A DNA stretch of 64,000 nt from positions 1,674,001 through 1,738,000 of the forward strand of contig NW_024468917.1 in NCBI RefSeq assembly GCF_011745365.1. The letters are read 5' to 3'. The translations under genes were made by a program, and so were the position numbers. Shown here piece by piece: positions 21,692 through 34,245 of this stretch. The notes beneath the pieces are model-generated. The model was not told the DNA's origin. It ran no database searches and worked only from the letters and a program-made list of their open reading frames with translations. Each line of letters opens with the position of its first letter. Positions within the stretch are counted from its first letter, which is position 1. Source of the DNA: Cryphonectria parasitica EP155 (taxonomy: Eukaryota > Ascomycota > Sordariomycetes > Diaporthales > Cryphonectriaceae).

Positions 21692-24146
21692 ATGGGCAGC
21701 CAGGAAATAGGCAGCGGGTCAGATCGACCTGCGCCGCGTAAACGGACCAAAACTGGATGCATTACCTGCAGGTTGGTGTTGTATTGAACCCTCGACAGAA
21801 CATATTCTTCCCTCTTTCAACCCTCGATGTCATCAAGAAGAAGAAGCAATGTCTCGCCCAGTACTGACTGCCATGTTCCAAGGATTCGTCGTGTGAAGTG
21901 CGACGAGACTCGACCGAGCTGCAACAGGTAATTACAGCCGGGCTCCGGACCTCCCGTGGTCTTTTATTCAGTCTGGCCATCCACAGCTAACCACAGTCCA
22001 CCACACCAGATGCACCCAGTCCAAGCGGGTATGCGATGGCTACCTGCCCAACACAGAACAGGACGACCCTCGTGGTGAGTCCTCGGGCAATGGGCGCCGC
22101 ACCACGACGGTCAAACCCGTCTCGCGCCGTGCGCTCGCCATCGCCATTCGACAGGTGAACGTGGTAGGGCCAGCGGTGCGCGTGCTGGCGCCGTCGCCGT
22201 ACCTCGAGGACGACGTTGCCTGCTTCGACTTCTTCCGCCTGCGGCTGACGGCAGTATCGAGTGATCCCAAGGACTCGGCCCAGAGCGTCAGCGGCTTCTG
22301 GAACTGCACGCTGCTGCAGGCTGCGCATCTCGAGCCGGCTGTGTGGCAGGCCGTCGCGGCTCTGGGTGCGCTGTATCGGAGATGGGAGGTTGTGTCGGGT
22401 GGTGGTGGTGGTGGTGGTGGTGGTGGTGGTAGTGGTGGCCGTCATCGTTTGTCACGACATGCAAAGAAGCAAAAGAAGGAGGGAAAGAACCTCCTATGGT
22501 TGGAAGCCTCGAGCAGCAGCAGCAGCAGCAGCAGTGATGACACCGGCTCACATGTCAGCACACCAAGTAGTAGCAGCAGTGATGAGAAGAACGAAGACAA
22601 CGACGACAACGACGATGAAGACCACGATGATCACGGTCATGGTTCTGGTGTGGCGGACCAGTGGAACGAACAGTCTGTGCGACTCGCAGACCAGGCTGGT
22701 ACTTGTTACAGCAGCGCCATGAGGCTGGCCAGCTCCATCCGGGACCCGAGCACCATGCTCGTGCTGAGCCTGGCCCTGGCCGCGGCGGCGAACCTCTCTG
22801 GGAGATGGGTTGACAGCAGCGTGCACTTCCGCGCGGGCCAGAGGATCATGACCCAGCTCCGGAGCGAGGCACAGGGGAGGCCCATCCGGGACGTGGAGAT
22901 GCACGCCGCCGAGAGCCTGGCCAGGCTGGGCGTGCAGTGGCTGTCCTTTGGCGACCAAAGGGCACCGTGGCCGCGCGATTCTGAGGAGGCCTTCTTCATG
23001 CTGCCCTCGTCGTCAGAGGCGGGACAGTATGGGGTGCTCTGGAGCCTACACCGTGCCCACATCGCCCTCATTGGGATCCTCGGACGTGTGCTGGCTGGGG
23101 CAGGAGGCGAGGACATAGAAAGAGAGCAGCAAATGAACGTACCAGCAGCGGACACGAACAACACCACCAACACCACTGACAGATCTCACTCTACTGCCAC
23201 AAGCACCACCGTGCCCTCACCCACTGAGGCCGAGGCCGCCGTCGTTCGGGATCTGGAGGCGTGGGAACAGAACCTCACCGACCTCCTCGAGAGCAACAGC
23301 GTCTCGTCGTCGGCCAACCCTCACCACCACCACACAAACCCTCTCGACCTGCTCGCCCTCAAGCTCCTGCACGCGGCCACCCGCCTCCTACTAGCCGCGA
23401 ATATCATGCGGCCCGACTACAGCGAGCTGGGCTGGGACGGCTGCCTGGGCTACTTTGAGCGCATCCTCGCGCTGGTGGCCCTCGTCCTGCGCGCCGAGGC
23501 GCACAAGAACCCGCTCCTGCAGTCCGTCATGTCCCTCGACGAGCCCGCTATCAACGTCGTCCTTTGGCTCACCGCCTACCGTTGCCGCCACCCGATCCTC
23601 CGACGGCGGGCGCTGGCCCTGCTGCAGCGGGCGAGGCGGCTGGAGGGCGTGTGGATGAGCACGAGCACGGCGGCGGCGGCGAGGAAGGTCATCGAGGTCG
23701 AGGAGACAGGGGGTCTGAGCAGAAACAGCAGCAGCGGTCCGTCCGCCACGTTGGAGCAACAACAACAACAACAACAACAACAACAACGAGAAGAAGAAGA
23801 CAACAATAGCGGCTTCTCCTTCTCCTCGTCCTCCTCCCTTCCCAGCTACAACGTCGGCGGGTGGTCTGCGGTAGAGGCGGCGCTGAACCGGGAGATCGAG
23901 GCCGAGGACCCGCGGTCGTGGCTTGGCCCGCACTGTGCGCGCCGCTGGGCGTCCGAGTCCAAGATGGGCTGGGGCGTGCTGCCGGGCGACTTTGTGGTGC
24001 CGCTGCGGCGGCGTGTCACGCACTTGGGTGTGTTGGCCGAGTATGACCCGCGCGTGGGCAGGTCGAGGGCCGACCTGGTGTTGCACTTTGCGGACTGGGG
24101 CGTTGATGGCCAGCTGCGGAGGGAGATGCTGTCGGTGTACTTTTGA
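21692..24146 (+). CDS. Zn2Cys6 transcription factor with PF11951-like domain
   Basis: Nuclear DNA-binding regulator. Three exons, 21692-21771, 21883-21927 and 22010-24146, give 753 residues. Both introns interrupt the zinc cluster, and splicing rebuilds all six Cys: 23, 26, 33, 40, 43 and 50, within GCITCRIRRVKCD and SCNRCTQSKRVCDGY. The second exon is only 45 bases. A Fungal_trans_2-like region follows (FDFFRLRL..., FWNCTLLQAAHLEPAVWQAVAALGALYRR). Codon-repeat tracts encode polyglycine (about 22398-22428), polyserine (about 22510-22535) and polyglutamine (about 23757-23787), all in loops between helical blocks. The target genes are unknown. The gene converges on the carboxypeptidase gene, and the leader hairpin suggests translational or autoregulatory control. 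Confidence 0.88.
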
Positions 24147-24672
24147 GAGTCTTTCAGGGGGGTCATCCATTGGTGTTTTGGTATGGAGGGGGAGAGGTAG
24201 AAAGGGTAGCATGGTCGGTAGGTTTCAATTCATTCAAGCTTGTGATACTGGAGTATTATCCTCTCTCCCCTTATGGGTCCTTTTGAATTTCACCCTACCA
24301 GTCTTGATCGTCCTGAGATGAGCTTATGTTGTTGCTGAGTAAAATTAAAGTCTCCTGCGAACGGAGGTTGTTTGATGATTAAATTCTTGCCTTCATTAAA
24401 ATGACTCCTCATGTTGATAAGCCGAGCCAAAAGAACCACACCAGATACATCTCGTACAATTATTTCTTCTTTTGCCTCCCCCATGGCCAGAACCACACTT
24501 TCTTGCTTCCTTGTCCTCTTTCCTCCATCCCTCTACCGTCCCAAGCAAGACGCAACTACTTTCAATCCCTCAAGTACCTCTCCAACCCTCCAAAACGAGA
24601 CCGGTCGAGAAACATACCATCTGCTTCCCATTACTTCCTTCTCACCCCATCCTCCTCCATAACATCTCTCAA
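24147..24672. other. convergent intergenic spacer
   Basis: Holds the 3' ends of the Zn2Cys6 gene and the carboxypeptidase gene. C/T-rich from about 24470. Nothing else is seen. Confidence 0.6.
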
Positions 24673-25030
24673 TCACCTCCTCACAACCGCCGTCGCAGTC
24701 TCAGTGGCGCTCACCGTCGTGGGGTTTCCGCTCGTGGCATAAAAGACACCCGCGGGGCTCACGATCTCCCAGTCCACAACCACAGCGGTCCCGGCCTGCA
24801 AAGCGGCGCGCTGCTCGTCTGTACACGATGAGGGGTCGCTCGCGAGGTACCAGCCACACTGCGGTGCGGCCACGACGGGCGGGAGGACGGCGTTGGTGAC
24901 GTTGAGAGTGCTCAGGGGCCCGCGGGTGCTGTAGCCTGCCCAGCTGTCGTTGCTACTGCTGCTGCTGCTGCTGATTGCACCGCCGCCACCACTGCTCTTG
25001 GACGAACACCCTTGAGAAGAAGAGGAGGAG

Positions 25031-25080
<50 letters not shown>

Positions 25081-27302
25081 GTTGGTTTCAGCAGCTCCTC
25101 CTCCACCTCCCAGAACGTCAATCTCGCCCGTCGCAACATCGCGCCCCAGCACTGCGCGCTCAAAGATGCGCAGGACGGTTTCGGGCTGGTAGTCGGCGAC
25201 AGCATGGCCTGCCTCGAACACGCGCGAGAAGGACACGCGGTCGTGCTGCCGGACAAGGCCGCCCTGGTAGCTCGCGTTGGTGGTGATGGGGGCGTAGCCT
25301 GCGCTGCGGAAAGACTCGGCTCCTGGATAGTTCATTGAGAGTGACACGTTTTCGACGCCCATCCCTATTTTTTTTATATTTTTTTTTTTGTCTCTGTTAG
25401 TCTTCTCATCCGGCCGACCCACCTGTACATGATCTTCTTTGTGGAAAGGGGTTGTGCCTTACAGTTACATTGGTAGTCTCGGTCACCGTAGACGAATGCG
25501 ATGCCGATGCCCGCTTCGAGGATGTACTCTAGGGTGCTATATGTCTGGATCATCGGATCGCCTGTCACACCAAACATGTTCACGGCGCTGGCCTCGGCGC
25601 TCTCGGTAAAGTTGACGGGAACACCAAGGGCCTCCTGCACCCAGCGCTGGTTATAGAACGCGGCGACGGTCCCGATGATGGGGAAGTCTCCTGGCATTGG
25701 GAGCGCGAGGTCAAACACAGATCTCTGTTGGCGAGTATTTTACTCTAGGTCAGTTTCTCGTTGTACTGTATTCTAATTTTGCGGTAGCCTCCTCTACCCT
25801 GACGGGAATAGAAGAAAGAGAGAGATAAAGACAGGACTCCACTTACGTTTGAGCTGAGATACATCTCCTCTAACCCGGTGAAGCAGTTCTCAGTAGCGTT
25901 CACACACAGAGCATTCACATCATCCACCGCACCCGTCCCGTATGGGTCCAGCTCGGCCGCTGCGTCGCGGCACGACTGGATCAGCCCATAGCACTCGTCC
26001 ACGACCTCGGCAAGCTCGTCGTAGTACTCGTCCGGGACCACCTTGATGCCGTACGTGTTGTTGAACATCATGGCCGGGAAGGATGACAGCTGGCTCTCGA
26101 CATCGATGCAACCGTTGTTGGTGCCCAGCGTGCCGAGGGACAGGCTGATTGGTGCCTCGATGCCGTCGGTGGTCTCGTAGCTTCCGTTGGCGATGCGCTC
26201 GTTTTGCTGCTGGATGTAGGCCACTGAGGCGGGGCCAAAGAAACCCGAGTACTGCATAGTCCTGGTCAGCATCATGTCTTGTTCCTGCTCATCTTGATAG
26301 ACGCAGATGCAGCAGACAGGATCAAACTTACCGAGTAAGACCAAAGGTCGATCTCCTTATTGTTAGTGTTCCACTCGGGAAACCTGGCCACCCTCATTGT
26401 CAGCATCCATGCCCCTTCGCACCCAGACAGCTTCGATGCCGCGGTCATGTCAAGGAACAGGGAAAGGGAGAGAAGAGAACGCACTCCTGGAACCAGACCT
26501 GCGAGAGCTGGAACATCTGCCGAGCAACCTGAAGCGTGGTATTCGCCGTCCTGCTCTCGTCCTGGCTGCTCATAGTCGCCGCGGTCGTCGTGCTATTGCG
26601 CACCACATCTGCCTCCGTCCCAGGCGTGAACAGGCCCGAAACAACATCAAACGTGCCGTTCTGCACCTCTGTGTAGGAAAACCCCGTCTGCACCGGTATG
26701 TCGACGTAGAGCATGTTGACCTGGCTGTTGAGCGACCACGGGTTAAGGGTCGTGCCGTTGCCGTCGGCGTTGACGCTGCAGGGGAAGCCGGATCCGCCGC
26801 CGAGGAAGGACGTGCCAGGGCCGCCGGGCATCCAGATCGTAGTCGGAGCCTGGTCGGCGTTGGTGCGAGATTCTGTGGGAGTTGTTAGAACTTTGCCGGA
26901 GGTGAGGATCCCCGGTTCCATTGGCCGAGGTTCTGGGAAAACACACCAAAGTACCAGAAGAAGATGCTTGCGTTGTAGGTGTCGCCGACGGGGAGCGTCA
27001 CATAACCGCTGTAGCTCTTCACTCCAGGCGTGGTGTCGCAGATGTCCGTCTGTATACGAATAGAAACAAGAGAGAGAGCATATTAGCATACTGTCATCCA
27101 TCAAGCCATGTCGATTGCATCCGACTGTATGCGGTGGAACGGGTTCCCTCACCTCTTTGTAGGAGAGTGATGCCCCAATGAGGACACTGGACTCTTTGAA
27201 GACGACATCGTGAGGCTCCGGAATAAACGTCTGCGCGGTACACAGCGACTGCAAGAGAGTAGCCAGAGCGGCTGCCCGCCGGATCCAATGTATCATTGTC
27301 AT
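24673..27302 (-). CDS. secreted serine carboxypeptidase (peptidase family S10)
   Basis: Removes C-terminal residues from peptides at acidic pH, outside the cell or in the vacuole. Seven exons (27302-27153, 27049-26947, 26872-26485, 26383-26332, 26251-25847, 25724-25463, 25364-24673) give 683 residues. A signal peptide (ending near CTAQ) comes first, then the oxyanion region MPGGPGTSF. The nucleophile Ser231 lies in WSYSYSG, at an exon junction. The triad Asp lies in GDRDYQCN and the triad His in EAGHAVADYQPE. The usual Glu before the catalytic Ser is Tyr here, and the usual Pro three residues after the His is Ala, so specificity or pH response may differ. The C-terminal extension carries a polyserine run of more than 20 residues, then a Cys-containing tail. 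Many N-glycosylation sites are present. Every junction preserves the family motifs. Confidence 0.9.
25017..25082 (-). repeat. serine-codon repeat in the carboxypeptidase
   Basis: An imperfect GAG/GAA trinucleotide array on the plus strand, read as TCC/TCT on the coding strand, encodes the polyserine tract. It probably varies in length between strains. Confidence 0.9.
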
Positions 27303-28002
27303 GGATTGTGGCTCGGAGTATCAATACAATATTATGAGGAACCACAAGGAGGGTGAGAGGTGGCAGGTGATGGCGAGATCCTGTCGACTTGAGCGCCAAA
27401 GAAGACATGCAGCCTCCATCCTAAATATTGTTGAGGCTTGAGCTCCCATATCCATCATCTCCATCATTTTGGCGGTAGGCACCGTTGTGTCCCATCGCAT
27501 GTGCCACTATAGACTCGGCTCGAGGATCACCAGCTACCGGCTGAGCCTCCTTCGCGAGGCCCTGGGATCGTCAGCCTTGCAAGGCCACCCAAAATCTGGC
27601 GAGCAGTCCAACGAACAGCGTCTATCTCTCAGAAAGGACCCACATTGCAAAGCGGTAACCTAGACTTCTTATTTTACAGTCATGAAGATTTTCGAAGCTC
27701 AGGACTCCTTTGTAGCGGGAAGGATCAGAAATAATGGACACCGCAGTGCCATCCTACAGCCTAACGTCGTGCAAGCTTGGACCGGCTTAGAGGGCATTTT
27801 GGCGAATGAGCCAATCGGAAAACAATTACATCTCAGGTGGACCCGACCCACCATAAGACGAAGAAGGGGGGCGGAGACGGGTTGCTTTCACGGTGGATTC
27901 GCAGGATATGTATGTCTGGTACGTGTGTGCTTTTGTATATTGGTGCTGCGATGTAGTGTAGAAACCCACATATAGCCTAGGAGAGGAGCACATGCTGTTG
28001 GA
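27303..28002. other. intergenic, carboxypeptidase promoter and 3' flank of the second Zn2Cys6 gene
   Basis: No coding feature recognised. Short open frames on the plus strand have no domain support. Confidence 0.55.
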
Positions 28003-30517
28003 TTACATGATTCCTTCAAAGAGCGACCAGTATGCCGCATCCACACCTTGTAGCGCCCAGTCATCAGCCCCCGCCATGAAGTCTGGCTCTGCGCCCAGAC
28101 TCGGCCCGGTGCCAAAGGGCAACTGATTGTCATACTGCGCAAATTGCATGAAGCCGATGTCAGAGAAAGACGACTGAGGCGCCTCGAGGGATGCGGACAC
28201 CTGCTGCTGTGTAGGAGAGAGCGCCATCCTGTCCAGTGCACTGGTCGCGGACGAGGGGTGCCGGCGATGGCCGTGCCAGTCCGCAGTATACGAATATGTA
28301 GTGCTTCCGGGTATCTTGATGTTGACAGAGCCCAGGTAGGGTATGTTGAATTGCAGGTCTTTGGCGACGGCCTCTGGGCTTGGTGGTGCTTCGGCCTCTG
28401 TGGGTCCTTGAAGGGCTGCAGTCGCCTTCTGAATGATGGGAGCTAGCTGTCCAATGATGCCGACCGCCTCTTTACTGAGCCGGTCTCCATTCACGCGCGC
28501 GACATGCTCCATCCGCCTCCTAGTCAGCTCGATCAGCTCACTATCATCGCTGAGCCTAGATCGCACCCAAGTCTCGGTCCTTCGCCTGCCCAGATATGAG
28601 AGGCACAAGGTCATCGCTGCGATGAGACCGGCGTAGTCGACCCGCCTGCAGCTGTAAGCCGACACATTATGAGTGCGAAACGAAAAGAAGCGGGAGAGCA
28701 GGTCGCGTGCGGTCGCCACACAGGTTGTCTTGGAATAATCGTACCGTGGGGACGCGAGATCTCGAAGCATGTAGGGCACGTGAAGCAGGAGGACTAGGGT
28801 GAAATGATGAATCTGGAAAAGGACTTTTGCAGTCGCATCCCACATTGACACTTGGGAGGCGAAAGGGTCGAGGCGTGGTTCGTCCCACCAGCCCGGAGGC
28901 ATTGCGCTCGCCGCGGCCTCGAGCTCGAGGTCGATGTCCTGGGTGAGCGCATAGATGCTCTGATGTCTAGACGGGTCCCTCTGATGTTTGTCATTTCGCT
29001 CACTGATACGCTCAGAGATGAGGCTGTGTGCCTTCTCGAGTCGGTCGATGGGAGTGTCCTCCTCCGATGCCTTCTCCGAGCCAAACTCGTTGCCTCGGCT
29101 GCCCAATGAGAGGCCGAGGAGGAGGGACAAATATCGATCCCAAGACACGACTTTGACCCAAAGTACATGAGGGGACGTTCTACGCGCCGGGCTGGTGCTC
29201 GGATCGCATGACCTGAACGCTGCTGTATGCTTCTTATCAAGCCCCATCATCTGAGCGAGGCCCAGAGCTCGCCGCGTGGTGATCCAGGCTCTGCGCAGGT
29301 TGCCGCAGTTCGCTTGGTAAGAAGCCTGCAAGAGAAGGCACTCTATTCCTTCGGCATACCCCATCAGCTCATCGTTAGACGTGACGAGCGTCGCCCCGTT
29401 GAGCAGTCGGCTCATCGTGTCGGTGATGGGAGCACTCGGCCCAAGTGCATCCCAGTCGTAAGCGGGTGGGAGTTGCTGAACGCAGATGAGAATCTGTAGA
29501 GCTCTCTTGGCGAGGATGAGCGCGTGGGCGGTCATGGGAGGGCTGACTGCAAGAGAAGCTGTCGTCTCTGCCCTGCCTGCACACCTCTCGGCATCGCTAT
29601 AGCACATAGACACGGCGTAGAGCGCGCCCGGGCTGGCTGAGATGATCGCGTCGACGACAGCCTGCGGCGGCACGACGCTCCGCAGCGAGTTGCAGACCCA
29701 GTAGTGCTGGTTTAGAGGCGGAAGAAGCTGGGGTCCAGCACTTGTCGCCGGTCTCGAAGCCGGCCCCTGGCTCGCTGCGGTAGTCGGAAGGGTAGGAGTA
29801 GAGGACTCGATGGAAGTCATGGCTGGCGTCGGGATATGTCCAGACTCTGAGGGTCCCCGTCGGTGAACAGACTCGTGGCGCATAGCTAAAAGGGCGGCGA
29901 TGGGGCCTTCGCTCGCTGCTGACGTATCGAGCACGTCGACGGACGACGCCCTACGTCCAGCAGCTGCGGGTGCCCCGTGGGACGACGACGCCGCTGAATG
30001 ACTACGCCGTCCCTGCTGCTGGACATGGGCTGGAGCTGAACCCAGCGCACCTGTGTCGTCTGGGACGATCTTGTCGACGATGCGCTCCATCATCTGCTCG
30101 AGACGGTCGAGGCGCCTGGCCAGAGGCGGGTCTGACTTCTGGCCCGGCTCGGGGGCGTTCTCGTCGTCATATTCCTGACTGCGACAGATGGTCCCTCGCT
30201 GCTTGCAACCGATACACACGGCATCGTCTGGGGCGTCGAACTGACATTTGATCTTCCGCCTCCTGCCTGTCGATGCTTGTCAAAACCATGGATCGTGGTG
30301 GTAGTAGTAGCAAAAGGGGAAGCCCAGGGTAAATGGGGCTCACGATGATGATGTTGATATGGTGGTGGAGGAGGAGGAGATGGAAAAGGGGGGGACGAGT
30401 CGCGCGTGTATGTTTTTGCTAGAGAGGTGACTTACATTCCCAGCAGCTCCGGGTACCCTTCCTGACCTTCCGTCGCTTTGCGGGTGGTTCTGAGCCCTCC
30501 GCGCGACGATCAGACAT
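28003..30517 (-). CDS. Zn2Cys6 transcription factor with fungal-specific middle homology domain
   Basis: Nuclear DNA-binding regulator of 781 residues. Exon 1 is 30517-30436 and exon 2 is 30266-28003. The 169-base intron splits the second zinc-ligand Cys codon (TGGGAAT joined to GC) and splicing gives SCWECRRRKIKCQ. The zinc ligands are Cys25, 28, 35, 45, 48 and 55. A basic KRRKVRK stretch before the cluster can serve as a nuclear signal. A short heptad-like segment near LARRLDRLEQMMERIVDKIV may dimerise. The middle region (SLRSVVPPQAVVDAI..., RAWITTRRALGLAQMMGL, VLWVKVVSWDRYLSLLLG) is the PF04082-type domain. Downstream targets are unknown. The gene is divergent from the coiled-coil gene across a long non-coding stretch. 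Confidence 0.88.
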
Positions 30518-33500
30518 GTGTCTTTGTGAATGCCCGGCGTTCGGCCGAAATCCGGACGAGCGACGGCTCCGAAGGTGGGCGCGTTGAGGAGGGCAGTGGG
30601 GGTGCAGGATGGTGTGTAGACGGCCAACACCGGTCTCTTTTCTTGGGTTAAGAAGTGTATGGCTCTCTCTCTCTCTGTCGCTCGCTTCTCTCTTCCTCTT
30701 CCCGGTGCTGCAATGCCAGAGGGGGAGGAGAGGGCGCAAAGTTCAGCCTTTCAACGAAAAAGCTGGAGGGGTCTCTGTGGATCTTTGGTTCGTCAGCTCC
30801 CCTCTTGCCGTCCGTACGCCGCCGTGAAACCGGTTCCCGAATCTGGTAGCTCGAGACGCCGAGCCTCCGACATGCTAAATAGGCCTTCAGCCCAGCCAGC
30901 CCATTTCCTGCTCCGCGACCTGCTTCTTCTTCCCTTCTTTCCATGTCCTTATCGCTCACAAATTGGCATCATGATAACATTGTTGGCTTTATTTGGGACA
31001 AACACAGCGGCGGTGGCGGCAGTGGCAGCAGGGACCCCACGGCAGGCTGCTCGACTCAGCAGGTGTAGTAGCCTCAGGGCCACCGAACCCACACATCATT
31101 GTTGCTTGCGACTTGCTCCTGAAAAACACCCGGGGGGGGGGGGTTCTTCGTGGGCCGCGGCTCGAGGACTTGAGGCGTTTTCTATCATGGCTAGGCACGG
31201 TTGCTAGCCAGTCAAGGTTGAAAGTATGTCGGTGTTTTCTGGTGGGCACCTCCGATCCAGGGCTGTATGTACGTGTACGGACTGATCCGTTCGTTGGACG
31301 TCTTGGCGACGGCAGATGCATGCAACTGTAGATACCATAGCAATCAAGAAAAGAGGGGTTGAGAAGCCCTCGGGTATAAGCGAGGGACAGACAGCCCTTC
31401 CGGTTGGGCAGTTGGCCGCCGCGTCTAGGCGACCTCGTCGTGAGAGGCTGGCTTGCAGCTTCTGCTTTGAGCCATCAGAAGCCCATTTCTGTGCCATAGG
31501 CATGATGATATACCTGCCGGTCGGGTGCAGCATACGCATCCGAGTACGTCAGCCCCCTCCCCCCCTCCCTTCCCCAGCCTGTTGGGTCGCTTAGCCGAGG
31601 CGGATAGAAAATACTTGTATAGTATTGCATAGTATCTTTGCAGCCGCCGCTCTTGCAACTTGAGGCTTGTGATTCTCCACCGATCGTGATGAGCCGCGGG
31701 GTTTAGACGGGAGCCGCGGGGGTGGTCGGAAGGGGGACCGAAACGTGTGTGGTGACACCACAAGTGGCACTTTGCAAGGAGACACTATGTAGATACTGTA
31801 ATAGAGACTGAGGAGAATGCAAGATGTGGTAGTGGCTTCGTAACTTGATGGTTCTCTCTCTTTCGATCTTGGGAGATGCTATAAGTAGAAGCCAGCTCCT
31901 GACTGCCAACATCCATGAGCCGTCTCTATCCTTTGAATCCTGGCGCAATCAATAATCATTGCAATTGCCTTGGAAGGAACGAAGGTGGACCATGGCGAAG
32001 GTGCAGTCTGCCATGGCTTGGTCGCACTTGACCTTTCAACAACCTACTCCCCAAGACTCCTTCCCCCTTCCAGAGAAGATGAGAAGACGAAGAAAAACTT
32101 GAAAGTGCTGAAAGATTTCATGGCGCTGATGACTGCGAAACCTATTCACTCTACTTCTCGGAAGAGTAGGAGAACTTCGATCACAGTACATTGTCTTCTA
32201 GGTCTTTTTTCCTCGTTCTTTTCTGTTCCCCAACTTTTTGCCCCGCCACCAGGCTTGGAATTGGAGGCTTCTTCTTGAGGGGCAAGGGGAGGGGAACAGA
32301 CGGTTTCTTTGTTTTTCTTCTTCCTTTTCCCTTGCCCTTGTTTTTTTTTTCTTCTTCTTTTTCTCTCTCTCTCTTTCTGCTTCCCTGCTGTTTTCCTTAT
32401 CTTCATCTCATCCCTCTTGCGCTAAATACCTCCATTTTCTTCTTCTCTCCAATCTTTCTCGCCCGATCCTAAGAGTAAGATCGGATATTGCATCGTGGTA
32501 CTCGGACCTCTTGGCTAAGAGAGGTTCAGGTTCAATTCTAGGCACCAGGGGTCCCCAGGTCGGGACTGTCGTCACTGTTCAGCCCTAAACCTGATGTGGT
32601 TCGCTGGGCTACTGGGTAGAACCCAGCTAGGCGCCATACTGTGCGTAGTAGTGGCAGTCGCAAGGAGATGAGGTGAACACTGCTAAGTCTCTCGCCTGAT
32701 TCAACCCTATTCTTCAACTCAATCTGTATTTCATGCAGCAATCAATCAATCAATCAATCAGAACCACTACTACCACCACCAACCCAGAGACTCGTCTCGA
32801 CTCGGCTCAACTAGACTGGACTCGACCTGGCTTCCCCTCCCTGGTTGCATTGCTTAGACGCCCAGATGACCTCACCGTACTGATTTGATGAGCAGATGAC
32901 AGCTCATTTTCCAAGGCTTGTGCATCTCTCACCGCACCAACGTAGCATGCTTGTGCTGCAGAGAACATGCAGTAGAGATGTGTGTTGCAATATGCACTGC
33001 ACCACAGCATCGACTCCACACATGAGGCCTGGCGAGGTGTGTGTCGACTTATTCCAGAGAGGAAATGTGCACACTATGGTGCCTTGGTATCAAGCAATCA
33101 TAAGTCATATCGCCAAGCGCAGTCGGACCCAGCCAGTAAACTGAGGGACAGGCCATCGTTAGTGGAGCTTGTTGCCGAGATCATGGATGGCCCTCCTCAT
33201 GCATGGTCCCAGCACAGGGCTCTTCTGAAATCTTCAATTATTTTTCATTTGTGCCACCCCCCCCTCTGTTGCGCTTGTTATTATTGTTGATGGTAGTGTG
33301 GGTGCTGCAGCAGGTTACCTGTCCAGGTGTGCCTGGATTCCCACACATCTCCTACATACTGACTTATAAGCTTATTTACTCACTGGCCTATTTACCCATC
33401 ATATAGTAAGTAGCACTGCTGCGTACAAACATCCTACACATCCTCTTAGAGTCTTCGACCTGTCAACCAAGCAAAGATTGGTGTGGTAGTAGTGTGACGT

Positions 33501-34245
33501 TGGGTCCCGGATCCAGCCCAGGCCCCAACAAACGCCACTCACGTTGACGTGGGTGAGCGGCACTCAACTCTTCCTAAAACGGACCTGAGACTGGGTCATG
33601 CCGAGAGAGGAGAGGACTTGGACGGGACTCGACTCGACTTGGAGCCTCGCGATCAAGTCACAAGACGAAAGCAGCCGACGAGCAAGAAGATCAAAACCAC
33701 ACGCCGTCCCTTTTCGCACTATCATCGTCTTGTCCAATCTTTGTTCCGCCAGTCCTCCAGTACACTGACGTACTTGCCTCTCTACTCCTCTCTGTCTCTT
33801 TGTTTTCCTCGACTCCTCCTCCATACTGAGAACACAAACAAAGCGAGCCACATATCTTGCATTAGTTCGTGGTTTGTTTCTCACATGTTTGCTGGTGCCT
33901 CGCCTCCACACAAGACAGACGTGTCTCTGCCTGTTGAACGCTGGCCGGCCATTGACGACCACTCGTCGACTCACCGTTGACCGACACTCTCACACGCGCA
34001 CGCTCCACACGTCTCCCCAGCCCGGTCTCCTCTATTTTTCTCTCTCTCTCCTCTTGCACTATACCAACCTGACGAGCATCTCGCCTACTCAATTTGAACA
34101 TGCCGGACGCCTCCTCGCCGCCGCCACCACCACCTCTTATTATCTGTATTCCCCCTCCCTCCTCCTCGGTGCATCGCCTGTACCTTGAACTGTCGGCGAG
34201 ACAACAGTCCTCAGCCGCAGCAAAACGGCGGTAGAAAAGAGGAAC
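30518..34245. other. 3.7 kb divergent intergenic region without a supportable gene
   Basis: Open frames here are short, overlap on both strands and resemble no family. Simple structures include a G run near 31131-31143, a CT-rich tract at 32330-32400, a CAAT repeat at 32742-32760 and clusters of ACTCG near 32793-32830 and 33625-33640. The last few hundred bases are probably the leader of the coiled-coil gene. Confidence 0.5.
32742..32760. repeat. (CAAT)n tetranucleotide repeat
   Basis: About five copies of CAAT in an intergenic region. Stacked CCAAT-like sequence is possible, but only the repeat itself is evident. Confidence 0.8.

Noticed and set aside
32462..32560. Sequence resembling a U2 snRNA stem (CGG...TTGGCTAAG) and a tRNA-like GGTTCAATTC
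   Set aside because: The branch-point recognition sequence of U2 is absent and no T-arm or acceptor pairing forms for a tRNA.
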